Notes: generated by a model not told the origin, from the letters alone. 8,838 bases of DNA from Dechloromonas sp. (GCA_017302355.1 JAFLDQ010000149.1:1-8838); one strand, 5' to 3'. Shown: positions 1-5,943, counted from the stretch's first letter. Program-made: numbers and translations.

Positions 1-148
1 CCGGCTTGGGCATCTCTTGCGCCAGCCACCGGGAAAGCCCCAGGCCGCGCATAAATTCGCCGAACAACGCCAGCCCCGCATTCGCCGTCAGCAGTTCTTC
101 CGTCGCCTCGAGCTTGAACGGAAGCACTGTCTGTGCCAAAGTCCCCAT
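1..148 (-). CDS. IS1380-type transposase, N-terminal fragment (runs off the left edge)
   Basis: The minus strand from the ATG at 148 reads 49 codons, still open at the window edge. It begins MGTLAQTVLPFKLEATEELL and continues with a TANAGLALFGEFMRGLGLSRWLAQ segment. The LPFKLE...T...L..nAGLALFGEF.rGLGL pattern is what I recognise as the N-terminus of IS1380-family DDE transposases, which cut and paste their own IS. A strong ribosome-binding site (AAAGGAGG, 153-160 on the plus strand as its complement) lies just upstream, so the start is well supported. Only about one tenth of a typical ~430-470 aa transposase is visible, so whether the gene is intact and whether its catalytic residues are present cannot be judged. 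Family assignment rests on my recall of the motif; another DDE family with a similar leader is possible. Confidence 0.72.
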   Translation of the reverse strand, partial: MGTLAQTVLPFKLEATEELLTANAGLALFGEFMRGLGLSRWLAQEMPKP

Positions 149-266
149 CGCCCCGCCTCCTTTCGTCACCCGATAGGTGAGTGTCTCGATCACCTCAACT
201 CTACCGGATCGCTTGTGTGGCGGGGATCATCAGAAACTATGTCGTTTCAATCGCGGAAACTGGGGA
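1..266 (-). mobile_element. Left-edge insertion sequence (IS1380-like), outer end uncertain
   Basis: The transposase fragment implies an IS whose 5' end lies between the transposase start and the tyrS stop at 301. A candidate outer end is the stretch around 244-266, where CCCCAGTTTCCGCG reads inward on the minus strand and contains GTTTC/GAAAC arms at 244-248 and 256-260. IS1380 elements usually begin with CC. The other end of the element lies outside the window, so neither the terminal inverted repeats nor a target duplication can be confirmed and the boundary is a guess. Confidence 0.35.
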
Positions 267-300
267 GAAAGATTCGCAGGCGTACCCGGATGCCAGACGC

Positions 301-1500
301 TCAGGCGACCGTGACCTTGGCAAACCTGCGCTTTCCAACCTGGAGAACGATTGTTTCCCCTGCGGCGACGGCGCGCGCCTTGTCAGACACCCGCTCGCCA
401 TTCGCACGTACCGCACCCTGCTCGATCATGCGCATGGCCTCTGACGTGCTTCCCGTCAGCCCGGCCTGCTTCAGGATCTGGATCAAGGCGAGCGGCCGGC
501 CATCACCTCGCAGCATCAGTTCGGGCATGTCGTCAGGCAGCACCCCCTGACGAAAGCGCGCCTCGAACTCCGACAACGCATCTTCGGCCGCCTGTCGGGT
601 ATGAAAGCGCGCGACGAGCTCCTGAGCAAGCATGACCTTGACATCCCTGGGGTTGCGGCCAGCGACGACTTCAGCTTCAAGGCGCACGATTTCCGCACTG
701 TCGCGAAACGACAACAGATCGAAATAGCGCCACATCAACTCGTCCGAAATCGACATGACCTTGCCGAAGATCTCGCGTGGCGCTTCGTTGATCCCGATGT
801 AGTTGCCCATGGACTTGGACATCTTGTTAACACCATCGAGACCCTCGAGCAGCGGCATTGTCAGCACGCATTGCGGCGCCTGGCCGTAGTGCTTCTGCAA
901 TTCGCGCCCAACCAGCAGGTTGAATTTCTGGTCGGTGCCGCCGAGTTCGACGTCGGCGCGCATGGCGACAGAGTCATAACCCTGGCAAAGAGGGTAGAGA
1001 AATTCATGGATCGCGATCGGCAGGCCGCCAGCGTATCTCTTTGCAAAATCGTCGCGTTCCAGCATGCGCGCAACGGTATGCTGCGCCGCGAGCCGGATCA
1101 TCCCGGCCGCACCCAGATCATCGAACCAGGTCGAGTTGAAGACGATCTCGGTCCTCTCGGGGTCGAGAATCTTGAATACCTGTTCCTTGTAGGTCTTGGC
1201 ATTCTCCAGAATCTGTTCCCGCGCCAAGGGCGGACGGGTGACGTTCTTTCCCGTAGGATCACCGATCAATCCGGTGAAGTCCCCGATCAGGAACATGATG
1301 TGATGACCGAGATCCTGAAAGTGCCGGAGCTTGTTGATCAATACCGTGTGGCCGAGGTGAAGATCCGGCGCCGTCGGATCAAAGCCGGCCTTGATCCGCA
1401 ATGGCCTGCCGCTCTCCAGGCGCGCGATCAGTTCGCCATCGACAAGGAGTTCGTCGCACCCCCGCTTGATGACTTGCATGCTCCGTTCGACATCGACCAT
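301..1500 (-). CDS. tyrS: Tyrosyl-tRNA synthetase (TyrRS)
   Basis: This cytoplasmic class I aminoacyl-tRNA synthetase attaches tyrosine to tRNA-Tyr using ATP. The product has 399 residues. Visible motifs are the ATP-binding HIGH-type signature HLGH at residues 48-51 within [14 protein letters not shown], the KMSKS loop at 226-230, and a C-terminal S4 RNA-binding domain from about 335 to 395 that recognises the tRNA. The HLGH plus canonical KMSKS combination matches the TyrRS branch common in betaproteobacteria, unlike the E. coli type with KFGKT. I chose ATG 1500 because AGGGG sits 7 nt upstream; a GTG at 1530 would add ten residues without a good ribosome-binding site, and ATG 1479 is a less likely alternative. 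It lies downstream of erpA on the same strand but a terminator separates them, so it probably has its own promoter, although I see no clear -10/-35 pair in 1501-1580. The IS-derived sequence begins shortly after its stop codon. Confidence 0.97.
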   Translation of the reverse strand: MVDVERSMQVIKRGCDELLVDGELIARLESGRPLRIKAGFDPTAPDLHLGHTVLINKLRHFQDLGHHIMFLIGDFTGLIGDPTGKNVTRPPLAREQILENAKTYKEQVFKILDPERTEIVFNSTWFDDLGAAGMIRLAAQHTVARMLERDDFAKRYAGGLPIAIHEFLYPLCQGYDSVAMRADVELGGTDQKFNLLVGRELQKHYGQAPQCVLTMPLLEGLDGVNKMSKSMGNYIGINEAPREIFGKVMSISDELMWRYFDLLSFRDSAEIVRLEAEVVAGRNPRDVKVMLAQELVARFHTRQAAEDALSEFEARFRQGVLPDDMPELMLRGDGRPLALIQILKQAGLTGSTSEAMRMIEQGAVRANGERVSDKARAVAAGETIVLQVGKRRFAKVTVA

Positions 1501-1580
1501 CACCACACCCCTGAACCTCGTTGTTGCCACCCGGGAAAACTGCCGGCTCCGATGATCGCCAAGCCGCCAAGCAAACGAAA

Positions 1581-1602
1581 AAGGGCGGCCCGAGCCGCCC
1601 TT
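1581..1602 (-). terminator. Rho-independent terminator of erpA
   Basis: A perfect 9-bp stem, AAGGGCGGC paired with GCCGCCCTT, encloses a 4-nt loop. Read on the minus strand the stem is followed directly by a run of five T (CCCTTTTTCG). It lies 17 nt past the erpA stop codon and before tyrS, in the right orientation to end erpA transcripts. On the plus strand no comparable T run follows, so it is directional. Confidence 0.88.
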
Positions 1603-1618
1603 CCGGACCTCTTTCGAA

Positions 1619-1969
1619 CTACGCCGAGAAAGACGAGCCGCAGCCGCAGGTTGACGTGGCGTTCGGATTACGAATCACGAATTGCGAACCCTCCAGACCT
1701 TCCGAATAGTCGATCTCCGCACCAACGAGATACTGATAGCTCATCGGGTCGATCAATAGCGTTACCCCGTTCTTGTCCAACGTCGTATCGTCTTCACTGA
1801 CCTCCTCGTCGAAAGTGAATCCGTACTGGAAACCGGAGCAGCCGCCGCCGGTGACGAAGACTCGCAGCTTCAGGCCCGGATTACCCTCTTCCTCGATGAG
1901 TTCCCTGACCTTGGTGGCTGCACTATCGGTAAACACGAGGGGCGACACCATTTCCGTAACAGCATTCAT
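1619..1969 (-). CDS. erpA: A-type iron-sulfur cluster insertion protein ErpA
   Basis: ErpA is a small cytoplasmic A-type carrier that receives Fe-S clusters from the assembly machinery and delivers them to apo-enzymes such as the isoprenoid enzymes IspG/IspH. The product has 116 residues, close to the E. coli length of 114. The three conserved cluster ligands are visible as Cys44 in [11 protein letters not shown] and Cys108/Cys110 in the C-terminal STCGCGSSF motif. The [11 protein letters not shown] and [19 protein letters not shown] stretches distinguish ErpA from IscA. The start is ATG 1969, with AGGAG 8 nt upstream; the GTG at 1978 overlaps that site and would leave no spacing. It has its own promoter upstream, inside the gap after the bactofilin gene, and a strong terminator downstream. 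Confidence 0.96.
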   Translation of the reverse strand: MNAVTEMVSPLVFTDSAATKVRELIEEEGNPGLKLRVFVTGGGCSGFQYGFTFDEEVSEDDTTLDKNGVTLLIDPMSYQYLVGAEIDYSEGLEGSQFVIRNPNATSTCGCGSSFSA

Positions 1970-1998
1970 TTTCGGCACTCCTGAAGAAATCGTCAGCG

Positions 1999-2027
1999 AT
2001 TATGCGGGCCCGCAAGGATCCGGTCAA
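1999..2027 (-). promoter_or_regulatory. Sigma70-type promoter of erpA with a palindromic spacer
   Basis: On the minus strand, TTGACC (2022-2027; 5 of 6 matches to TTGACA) is separated by exactly 17 bp from CATAAT (1999-2004; 5 of 6 matches to TATAAT). Transcription would begin near 1990, giving a short leader of about 20 nt that holds the erpA ribosome-binding site. The spacer contains the perfect 12-bp palindrome TGCGGGCCCGCA at 2003-2014, which overlaps the -10 edge and could be an operator. No match to a known Fe-S regulator site is claimed. Confidence 0.7.
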
Positions 2028-2032
2028 TGTTG

Positions 2033-2434
2033 TTAGTTTGATGCAGCAAGCTTTAGTTCCACCGACTTGCCTCCACGTTGAACGAGCCGGCCCTCGATGA
2101 CCGCACCCTGGTGCATTTCGATCAGCGCATATTCGACATCGCCAACGATCTTCGCCCGGGACTGCATCTCGAGAAACTCTGTCACGGTGACTTGGCCGAC
2201 AACCGAACCATTGCTTACCATATGCGCGACGCTTACCGCGCCCTCGACCTGCGCCTGCTCGCTCAGCACCAGCGTCGACGAGCTCGCCCCCTCGGAAGCC
2301 TCGACATTGCCCTTGACTTCACCGTCGATTCTCAACCCTCCCGAAAACCTGATGTTTCCCTCGATCCGGGTACCGGCACCGATCAGACTGTCGATGCGTC
2401 CCTGCACCTTGCTCTCGTCCTTCTTCCCGAACAC
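2033..2434 (-). CDS. Bactofilin family polymer-forming protein
   Basis: Bactofilins self-assemble without nucleotide into stiff filaments that scaffold cell-envelope or shape-determining proteins. The product has 133 residues. The core from about residue 14 to 115 shows the family's repeating beta-helix pattern of alternating hydrophobics and glycines, with turns such as GTRIEGNIRFSGGLRIDGEVKGNV and AQVEGAVSVAHMVSNGSVVGQVTVTE. The short charged N-terminal (MFGKKDESK) and C-terminal tails are usual. The start is a GTG at 2434 preceded by AGGAG at a 6-nt spacing; no better start lies nearby. It is divergent from the DUF6776-type gene and sits just ahead of erpA, an association I recall from other betaproteobacteria. 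erpA seems to have its own promoter in the gap after this gene, although read-through is possible. Confidence 0.93.
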   Translation of the reverse strand: MFGKKDESKVQGRIDSLIGAGTRIEGNIRFSGGLRIDGEVKGNVEASEGASSSTLVLSEQAQVEGAVSVAHMVSNGSVVGQVTVTEFLEMQSRAKIVGDVEYALIEMHQGAVIEGRLVQRGGKSVELKLAASN

Positions 2435-2540
2435 CGCCTTCTCCTAGAGTTGCGCCAAGCGCTTCGCCCTGAGTGTATCACCCTGAAGAATTCGCGCCTC
2501 CACCGACTGCAGGCGCGCTCCCGCCGGCGACTCGAAAGAT

Positions 2541-2583
2541 GGCTCTTCCGGTAATTCTTACCGTAGAAATTACCGGAAGAGCC
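2541..2583. repeat. 43-bp palindrome: 16-bp perfect inverted repeat in the divergent promoter region
   Basis: Arms of 16 bp at 2541-2556 (GGCTCTTCCGGTAATT) and 2568-2583 are exact reverse complements, around an 11-nt centre. The same motif recurs inside: CGGTAA at 2549-2554 and its complement TTACCG at 2558-2563 and again at 2570-2575, the last two 12 bp apart. Flanking it on both sides without a gap is the 8-bp direct repeat CGAAAGAT (2533-2540 and 2584-2591). It lies between the bactofilin and DUF6776-type genes, so it could be a shared operator, a hairpin in either leader, or the footprint of a miniature mobile repeat with target duplication. Confidence 0.85.
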
Positions 2584-2623
2584 CGAAAGATCCTTCCTTG
2601 CGCAGGAGATTCCTGACTTCCAG

Positions 2624-3328
2624 ATGAAATTCTCCCGCCCGCTCACGCCGCGACGGGATCACCATTTCCTGCGGATCAAGAAGTTCCGGCGGCGCTTCGG
2701 CATCACCGCGCCTAGAGTCGTCGTGCGGACTCACGTTTCCTGGCCTTGGTACGCTGCCGGCGGCGCCTTGGTCGCTTTGGTTGTCCTGATGCTGGCTGAC
2801 TTGGCATTGCAGCCTGACGACGCCGGGGCGATGCAAACGGAATTGGAGTCTCTGCGTCTCCAGGTTCGCCATCTTGACGAAGAATTGCTGAGTTTTCGCT
2901 CGGCCGCAGGCACCGACCGAAACCCGGTTCTGCTGGAGCGTTCGACACAGCAGCGACTGCTCGACCGGGTACGGGCGCTCGAACTGGAGAATGCCGCCCT
3001 GAAGGAGGACATGATTCTTTTTGAGCGCCTGATTCCGGCGGCTGGCGAGGAGGGAGCGCTGCGCCTGGAGCATTTTCGGGTCGTTTCCGACGGGGAGCAG
3101 CGCCTCCGCTACCGCCTCCTCAGTTCGCTTCGTTCCGGCAAGCAGGCACCCGAGTTCTGCGGTCGACGTGAGTTTCTGGTCATTTTTGTCCTGGGAGGGA
3201 AACAGCTGGTGCTGGCATGGACCCTCGTCCCGTCAAGGTCAAATCCAGGGGATGCGCACTTCACTGACCGCCTGACCATCCGGCAGAGCGGCCACCTTCA
3301 TCTGCGCCCGTCGCACCGCCAGGCATGA
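2624..3328 (+). CDS. DUF6776-type single-pass membrane protein with a coiled coil
   Basis: No biochemical function is known to me. The product has 234 residues. A basic N-terminus (about 1-35, rich in Arg/Lys) precedes a single transmembrane helix at about 41-62 (WPWYAAGGALVALVVLMLADL), so the rest is predicted to be periplasmic. A heptad-like stretch from about 70 to 135 (LESLRLQVRHLDEELLSF, then LLDRVRALELENAALKEDM) looks like a coiled coil. It is followed by a small C-terminal domain containing a RLRYRLL motif and a hydrophobic strand pair. This matches proteins annotated DUF6776 that I recall lying next to bactofilin and erpA in betaproteobacteria, which suggests an envelope role with the bactofilin. 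ATG 2624 is the only sensible start, but its AGGAG is about 15 nt away, so translation may be weak or the leader folded. Confidence 0.8.
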   Translation: MKFSRPLTPRRDHHFLRIKKFRRRFGITAPRVVVRTHVSWPWYAAGGALVALVVLMLADLALQPDDAGAMQTELESLRLQVRHLDEELLSFRSAAGTDRNPVLLERSTQQRLLDRVRALELENAALKEDMILFERLIPAAGEEGALRLEHFRVVSDGEQRLRYRLLSSLRSGKQAPEFCGRREFLVIFVLGGKQLVLAWTLVPSRSNPGDAHFTDRLTIRQSGHLHLRPSHRQA

Positions 3329-3433
3329 CGTTTGACCCCCACGAAACCGGTACCAGCAGCGTCCCCGACCCTGACCATGCGATCTCTCTCCAACGATAAC
3401 CCATGACACTCCGCGCCGGACAATCGGGATACG

Positions 3434-3455
3434 GGGCGGCCAGATGCGGCCGCCC
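3434..3455. repeat. GC-rich hairpin downstream of the DUF6776-type gene
   Basis: GGGCGGCC at 3434-3441 pairs perfectly with GGCCGCCC at 3448-3455 around a 6-nt loop. It lies about 105 nt past the stop of the plus-strand gene. There is no U-rich tract on either side, so it is at best a Rho-assisted or transcript-stabilising structure. Confidence 0.45.
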
Positions 3456-3550
3456 ATCCCAAACCGCCCGGCATGCCGGTCCGCTGCGCGCGACCGGAGT
3501 CGTCGACGTCATGAGGGCTGCATGACGCGCATGCCTGACGCCAGGGTTTG

Positions 3551-3569
3551 CCGGGGGTCAATTCCCCGG
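3551..3569. repeat. Short GC-rich inverted repeat
   Basis: CCGGGG at 3551-3556 is complementary to CCCCGG at 3564-3569 across a 7-nt loop. No T run follows on either strand. In a region this GC-rich, a 6-bp stem has little weight. Confidence 0.3.
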
Positions 3570-3907
3570 GACCATCTCGCGCTGCCGCGGCCTGGGGCAT
3601 GTCGCCCGGGCCGCCGGGTCGGTGAATTGCGTGGTCGCGAACATCCGGGACACGCGGGTCCCGACAATCGCCATGCCCGCTCTCCTGCCCATGGAGGCCG
3701 CCGCACCACGCCCGCAGTCACTGCGGCTTCCACCGACCCATCGCTCCGTCGCAGCAGCGTCGCCCATTCCGCCAGGACGCGATGTCCTCGCGGGTTGGCG
3801 CACGCCCCCTCACCGCGCAAGCGGCAGTTGCCGGGAAGGTAGTGGTCTATCGCGCTACCGAGCGACACCAGGCGACCAATTGCCCGCAGTCCAGTGCCCC
3901 GGGAATC

Positions 3908-5641
3908 TCACGTGGAGGCGCTGACCTTTTCGGCTTCCTTGGCGGTTTTCTCGGCTTCCTTGCCGGCCTTTTCGGTATCCTTGCCGGCCTTTGCCTCCTT
4001 GACCGCTCTTGCCTTTTCAGCCGTCTGCTCCTTGGCCAATTGCGCCTCCGGCGTCTTGGCGCGATCGACCTTCGTCTTCGGAACTTCCTTGGCGCTCGAA
4101 TCCTTGGCCGGCACGTCCTTCGCGTCTCTCGTAATCACCGTCCTCGGTTTCTTCGCCAGGTCGATCTTGAGCTCCTTCTCCAGTCGTTCGCAGATCGTTC
4201 GCAGAACCTTGACGCGGGCAAAGTACTTGTCGTTCGACTCGACGATCGTCCACGGTGCGGTGCCCGTACTCGTGCGATCGATCATGTCGCAGACCGCCTC
4301 GTGATACGCCCCGGCCTTCTCCCGGTTGCGCCAGTCTTCCTCGGTGATCTTGAAGCGTTTGTGCTCCACCTCGGCACGTTGCTCGAAGCGCCGGAGCTGC
4401 TCATCGTCGGTGATCTGCAGCCAGAACTTGACGATGATGCCGCCGGCACGCCAGATGTCATGCTCGAAATCATTGATTTCAGCGTAGGCGCGCAGCCAGT
4501 CGGCCTGGCTGCAGAATCCCTCGACCCGTTCGACAAGCACCCGCCCGAACCAGGTGCGGTCGAAGATCGTCACACGCCCGAGGGGCGGCATGTGCCGCCA
4601 GAATCGCCACAGATAGGGCCGTGCCCGCTCCTCCTCGTTCGGCGCGGCGATCGGGATGATCTGATATTGCCGGGCATCCATCGCCGACATCACCCGCCGA
4701 ATGGCGCCGCCCTTGCCCGCCGCGTCCGAACCTTCAAAAGCGAGAATCAGGGCGCGCTTCTTGAACTCGGGATGGCGCATCAGTTCCGCCAAGCGTCCCT
4801 GCCATGTCGCGAGCTCGGTCTCGTAGTCCTTCTTGGGCAGGGTTTGTGTCATGTCCAGTGAGCTCAGCACATCGAGACTGTCGAACCGCGGCGAGAAGGG
4901 CGGTGCCACCGGGGAAGTCTGTGCTCGCTTGTCGGCCAGACGCTTCTGCAGTGAGTCGAGGATCGTCCTGCCGACGGTCAGCGACCGATAGCGGTCATCC
5001 GTCCCCTCAATGATGATCCACGGCGCCCAGGGAGTGCTGGTCGTGCGCAGCAGATGCCCGGCCACCTCGATCATCTTGTCATAGGTCTTCAGCCGATCCC
5101 AGCTTGCCTTGGTCACCCGCCAGCGGGTCAGCGGATTCGCCTCGATCGACGTCAGGCGCTCGCGTTGCCCATCCTTGGAGAGGTGTATCCAGAACTTGAG
5201 TACCAACGCCCCCTCGTTGACCAACATCTCCTCGAAGCGGTTGAGTTCGTCCATGCGCTGGTCAAAATCGGATCGCGAAAGGTCACCGGCGATCCGGTCG
5301 GCGACCGGCCACGAATACCACGAACCGGCGGCAATCCCGATTCGTCCCTTCTTCGGCAGCGCTCGCCAGAAACGCCACATCGACGGACGCTGCCGCTCTT
5401 CCTGCGTCGGCGCGGAAAATGTGCGCGTCGACATGTAGCGCGGATCCATCCACTCATAGAGCGTGTTGATGGTGTCACCCTTGCCCGACCCATCGACGCC
5501 GCTGATCAGGATAATGACTGGAAAGGTGCCGTCTTCGCGCAATTTCTCCTGCGCTTCGAGCAGCCCCGCGCGCAGCTTGGGCACCTCCGCCTTGAACGTT
5601 TCCTTGTCGATCTTGTGTCCCAGCATTGCCGATTCAAACAT
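3908..5641 (-). CDS. pap: Polyphosphate:AMP phosphotransferase paralogue 2 (two-domain PPK2) with Lys/Ala/Glu-rich tail
   Basis: The enzyme moves a phosphate from inorganic polyphosphate to AMP, giving ADP. The product has 577 residues, about 80 longer than the usual ~500. Two PPK2 domains are visible, at about 10-235 and 265-490. Walker A loops are GVDGSGKG (48-55) and GSDAAGKG (304-311). The C-terminal domain carries the Walker B segment IFDRTWFGRVLVERVEGF (359-376) and the lid-type segment RFKITEEDWRNREK (429-442). At the Walker B place the N-terminal domain reads IAAGSWYS (103-110), without the Asp-Arg pair, so it is probably not catalytic. Residues ~494-577 form a low-complexity tail with many Lys, Ala and Glu, ending in heptapeptides of the KEAEKTA type. 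AGGAGG lies 6 nt before ATG 5641. It is close to the pap1 product throughout the catalytic part. The order differs from a simple tandem pair because argA lies between them. Confidence 0.93.
   Translation of the reverse strand: MFESAMLGHKIDKETFKAEVPKLRAGLLEAQEKLREDGTFPVIILISGVDGSGKGDTINTLYEWMDPRYMSTRTFSAPTQEERQRPSMWRFWRALPKKGRIGIAAGSWYSWPVADRIAGDLSRSDFDQRMDELNRFEEMLVNEGALVLKFWIHLSKDGQRERLTSIEANPLTRWRVTKASWDRLKTYDKMIEVAGHLLRTTSTPWAPWIIIEGTDDRYRSLTVGRTILDSLQKRLADKRAQTSPVAPPFSPRFDSLDVLSSLDMTQTLPKKDYETELATWQGRLAELMRHPEFKKRALILAFEGSDAAGKGGAIRRVMSAMDARQYQIIPIAAPNEEERARPYLWRFWRHMPPLGRVTIFDRTWFGRVLVERVEGFCSQADWLRAYAEINDFEHDIWRAGGIIVKFWLQITDDEQLRRFEQRAEVEHKRFKITEEDWRNREKAGAYHEAVCDMIDRTSTGTAPWTIVESNDKYFARVKVLRTICERLEKELKIDLAKKPRTVITRDAKDVPAKDSSAKEVPKTKVDRAKTPEAQLAKEQTAEKARAVKEAKAGKDTEKAGKEAEKTAKEAEKVSAST
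3931..3993 (-). repeat. Three 21-bp tandem repeats in the 3' end of pap2
   Basis: Three consecutive 21-bp units start at 3931, 3952 and 3973, each of the form CGGCTTCCTTGCCGGCCTTT plus one base, with a few substitutions. Read on the minus strand they encode, in protein order, the heptapeptides KDTEKAG, KEAEKAG-like and KEAEKTA/KEAEKVS. The unit is a multiple of three, so copy-number change by replication slippage would keep the frame. Confidence 0.85.
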
Positions 5642-5751
5642 CAGTAGCCTCCTCTCTCACAAGTCACCCAAAAGGACTCGATCGCCTTGAAGGCAACCAG
5701 CCTTCCTTCGTCAAGCCCCAGCCCGTCCCCAAGGCGCGATCCACCGAAACA
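5641..5751 (-). pseudogene. Possible remnant of the C-terminus of the ORF that precedes pap1
   Basis: An open frame with no start codon runs from a TAA at 5752-5754 to a TGA that overlaps the pap2 ATG (TGATG). Its last residues, LVAFKAIESFWVTCERGGY, resemble the end of the frame upstream of pap1, LAALAAMQALWGDFRGG: W, two A and L align identically, with I/M, E/Q, F/L, S/A and V/A as conservative changes and no gap up to the W. Both frames end right at a pap start. This suggests a truncated copy carried along with pap when it duplicated. The region of similarity is short, so chance resemblance of two leader sequences is possible. Confidence 0.35.
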
Positions 5752-5837
5752 TTATCATGCAGAAATCCCATCCGGACCCGAATGCCGGACATCAGCGCTG
5801 CGCCTTGACCGCTTGTCGCTCCCGCTCACCCGATAGC

Positions 5838-5853
5838 GCATGCCCTCTGCCAA
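5838..5853 (-). promoter_or_regulatory. Weak candidate sigma54 (-24/-12) element upstream of pap2
   Basis: TTGGCAGAGGGCATGC keeps the GG and GC dinucleotides at the required 10-bp spacing and matches TTGGCA, but differs from the consensus at the following CG and at one T of the TTGC box. There is no enhancer site I can identify. A single match of this quality can occur by chance. Confidence 0.2.
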
Positions 5854-5888
5854 CACATACCGGCTGCCGGACGGTGGGCGGACCACCG

Positions 5889-5894
5889 ATTATA
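5889..5894 (-). promoter_or_regulatory. Candidate -10 element upstream of pap2
   Basis: The minus strand reads TATAAT exactly, within TCTTATAATCGG. Hexamers at -35 spacing (GCGGTG or neighbours) are poor matches. If used, the transcript would have a leader of about 240 nt before the pap2 start. It would give pap2 expression independent of the pap1-argA unit. Confidence 0.35.
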
Positions 5895-5943
5895 AGAGAC
5901 TCGCGGCATTACACCGCAGTTCCGTCAAGAATCTGAAACAGCG

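Larger units (their letters stand above)
3329..3907. other. 579-bp stretch without a supportable gene
   Basis: Several open frames of 80-130 codons exist on both strands, as expected by chance at this GC content. They overlap one another, lack good ribosome-binding sites and show no protein motif I recognise. The stretch holds two GC-rich hairpins (3434-3455 and 3551-3569) but no T-tract terminator. The boundary falls between two convergently arranged genes, the DUF6776-type gene on plus and pap2 on minus. It may be a decayed gene, but I cannot name one. Confidence 0.5.
5642..5943 (-). other. 302-bp leader between argA and pap2
   Basis: No complete gene is visible. On the minus strand it holds a perfect TATAAT at 5889-5894 with no good -35 hexamer at 16-18 bp; a TTGACG lies at 5923-5928, too far away at 28 bp. 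A second candidate is a GG-N10-GC element, TTGGCAGAGGGCATGC, at 5838-5853, reminiscent of a sigma54 -24/-12 promoter but not a full match. The 3' third is the possible gene remnant. No terminator for argA with a T tract is seen. Confidence 0.5.

Noticed and set aside
281..300. CCCGGATGCCAGACG-like sequence resembling stretches near 3528 and 5776
   Set aside because: The three share only about 8-10 scattered matching bases and no extended or palindromic unit, so I do not treat them as a repeat family.
1530..1530. GTG at 1530 as the tyrS start
   Set aside because: The ATG at 1500 has a well-placed AGGGG and gives the family's usual N-terminus; the extra ten residues have no family counterpart I recognise.
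3558..3690. Minus-strand peptide MAIVGTRVSRMFATTQFTDP, vaguely like the start of a CBS domain
   Set aside because: Only a few residues fit, the pattern breaks down at once, and the frame stops soon after; too weak to call a degenerate CBS gene.
3444..3868. Overlapping open frames of 100-132 codons on both strands
   Set aside because: They are Arg/Pro/Ala-rich, lack ribosome-binding sites and known motifs, and overlap each other in different frames, as random GC-rich DNA does.
4017..4861. Long plus-strand frame opposite pap2, and similar ones opposite argA and pap1
   Set aside because: They are antisense shadows of strongly conserved genes; long mirror frames are expected from the GC-rich third codon positions.
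5680..5808. Minus-strand frame of about 43 codons starting MSGIRVRMGFLHDN in the pap2 leader
   Set aside because: It has no good ribosome-binding site and no recognisable motif, and it overlaps the better supported relic frame.
5903..5917. GCGG...CCGC hairpin after argA considered as its terminator
   Set aside because: The stem has only 4 bp and no T tract follows on the minus strand.
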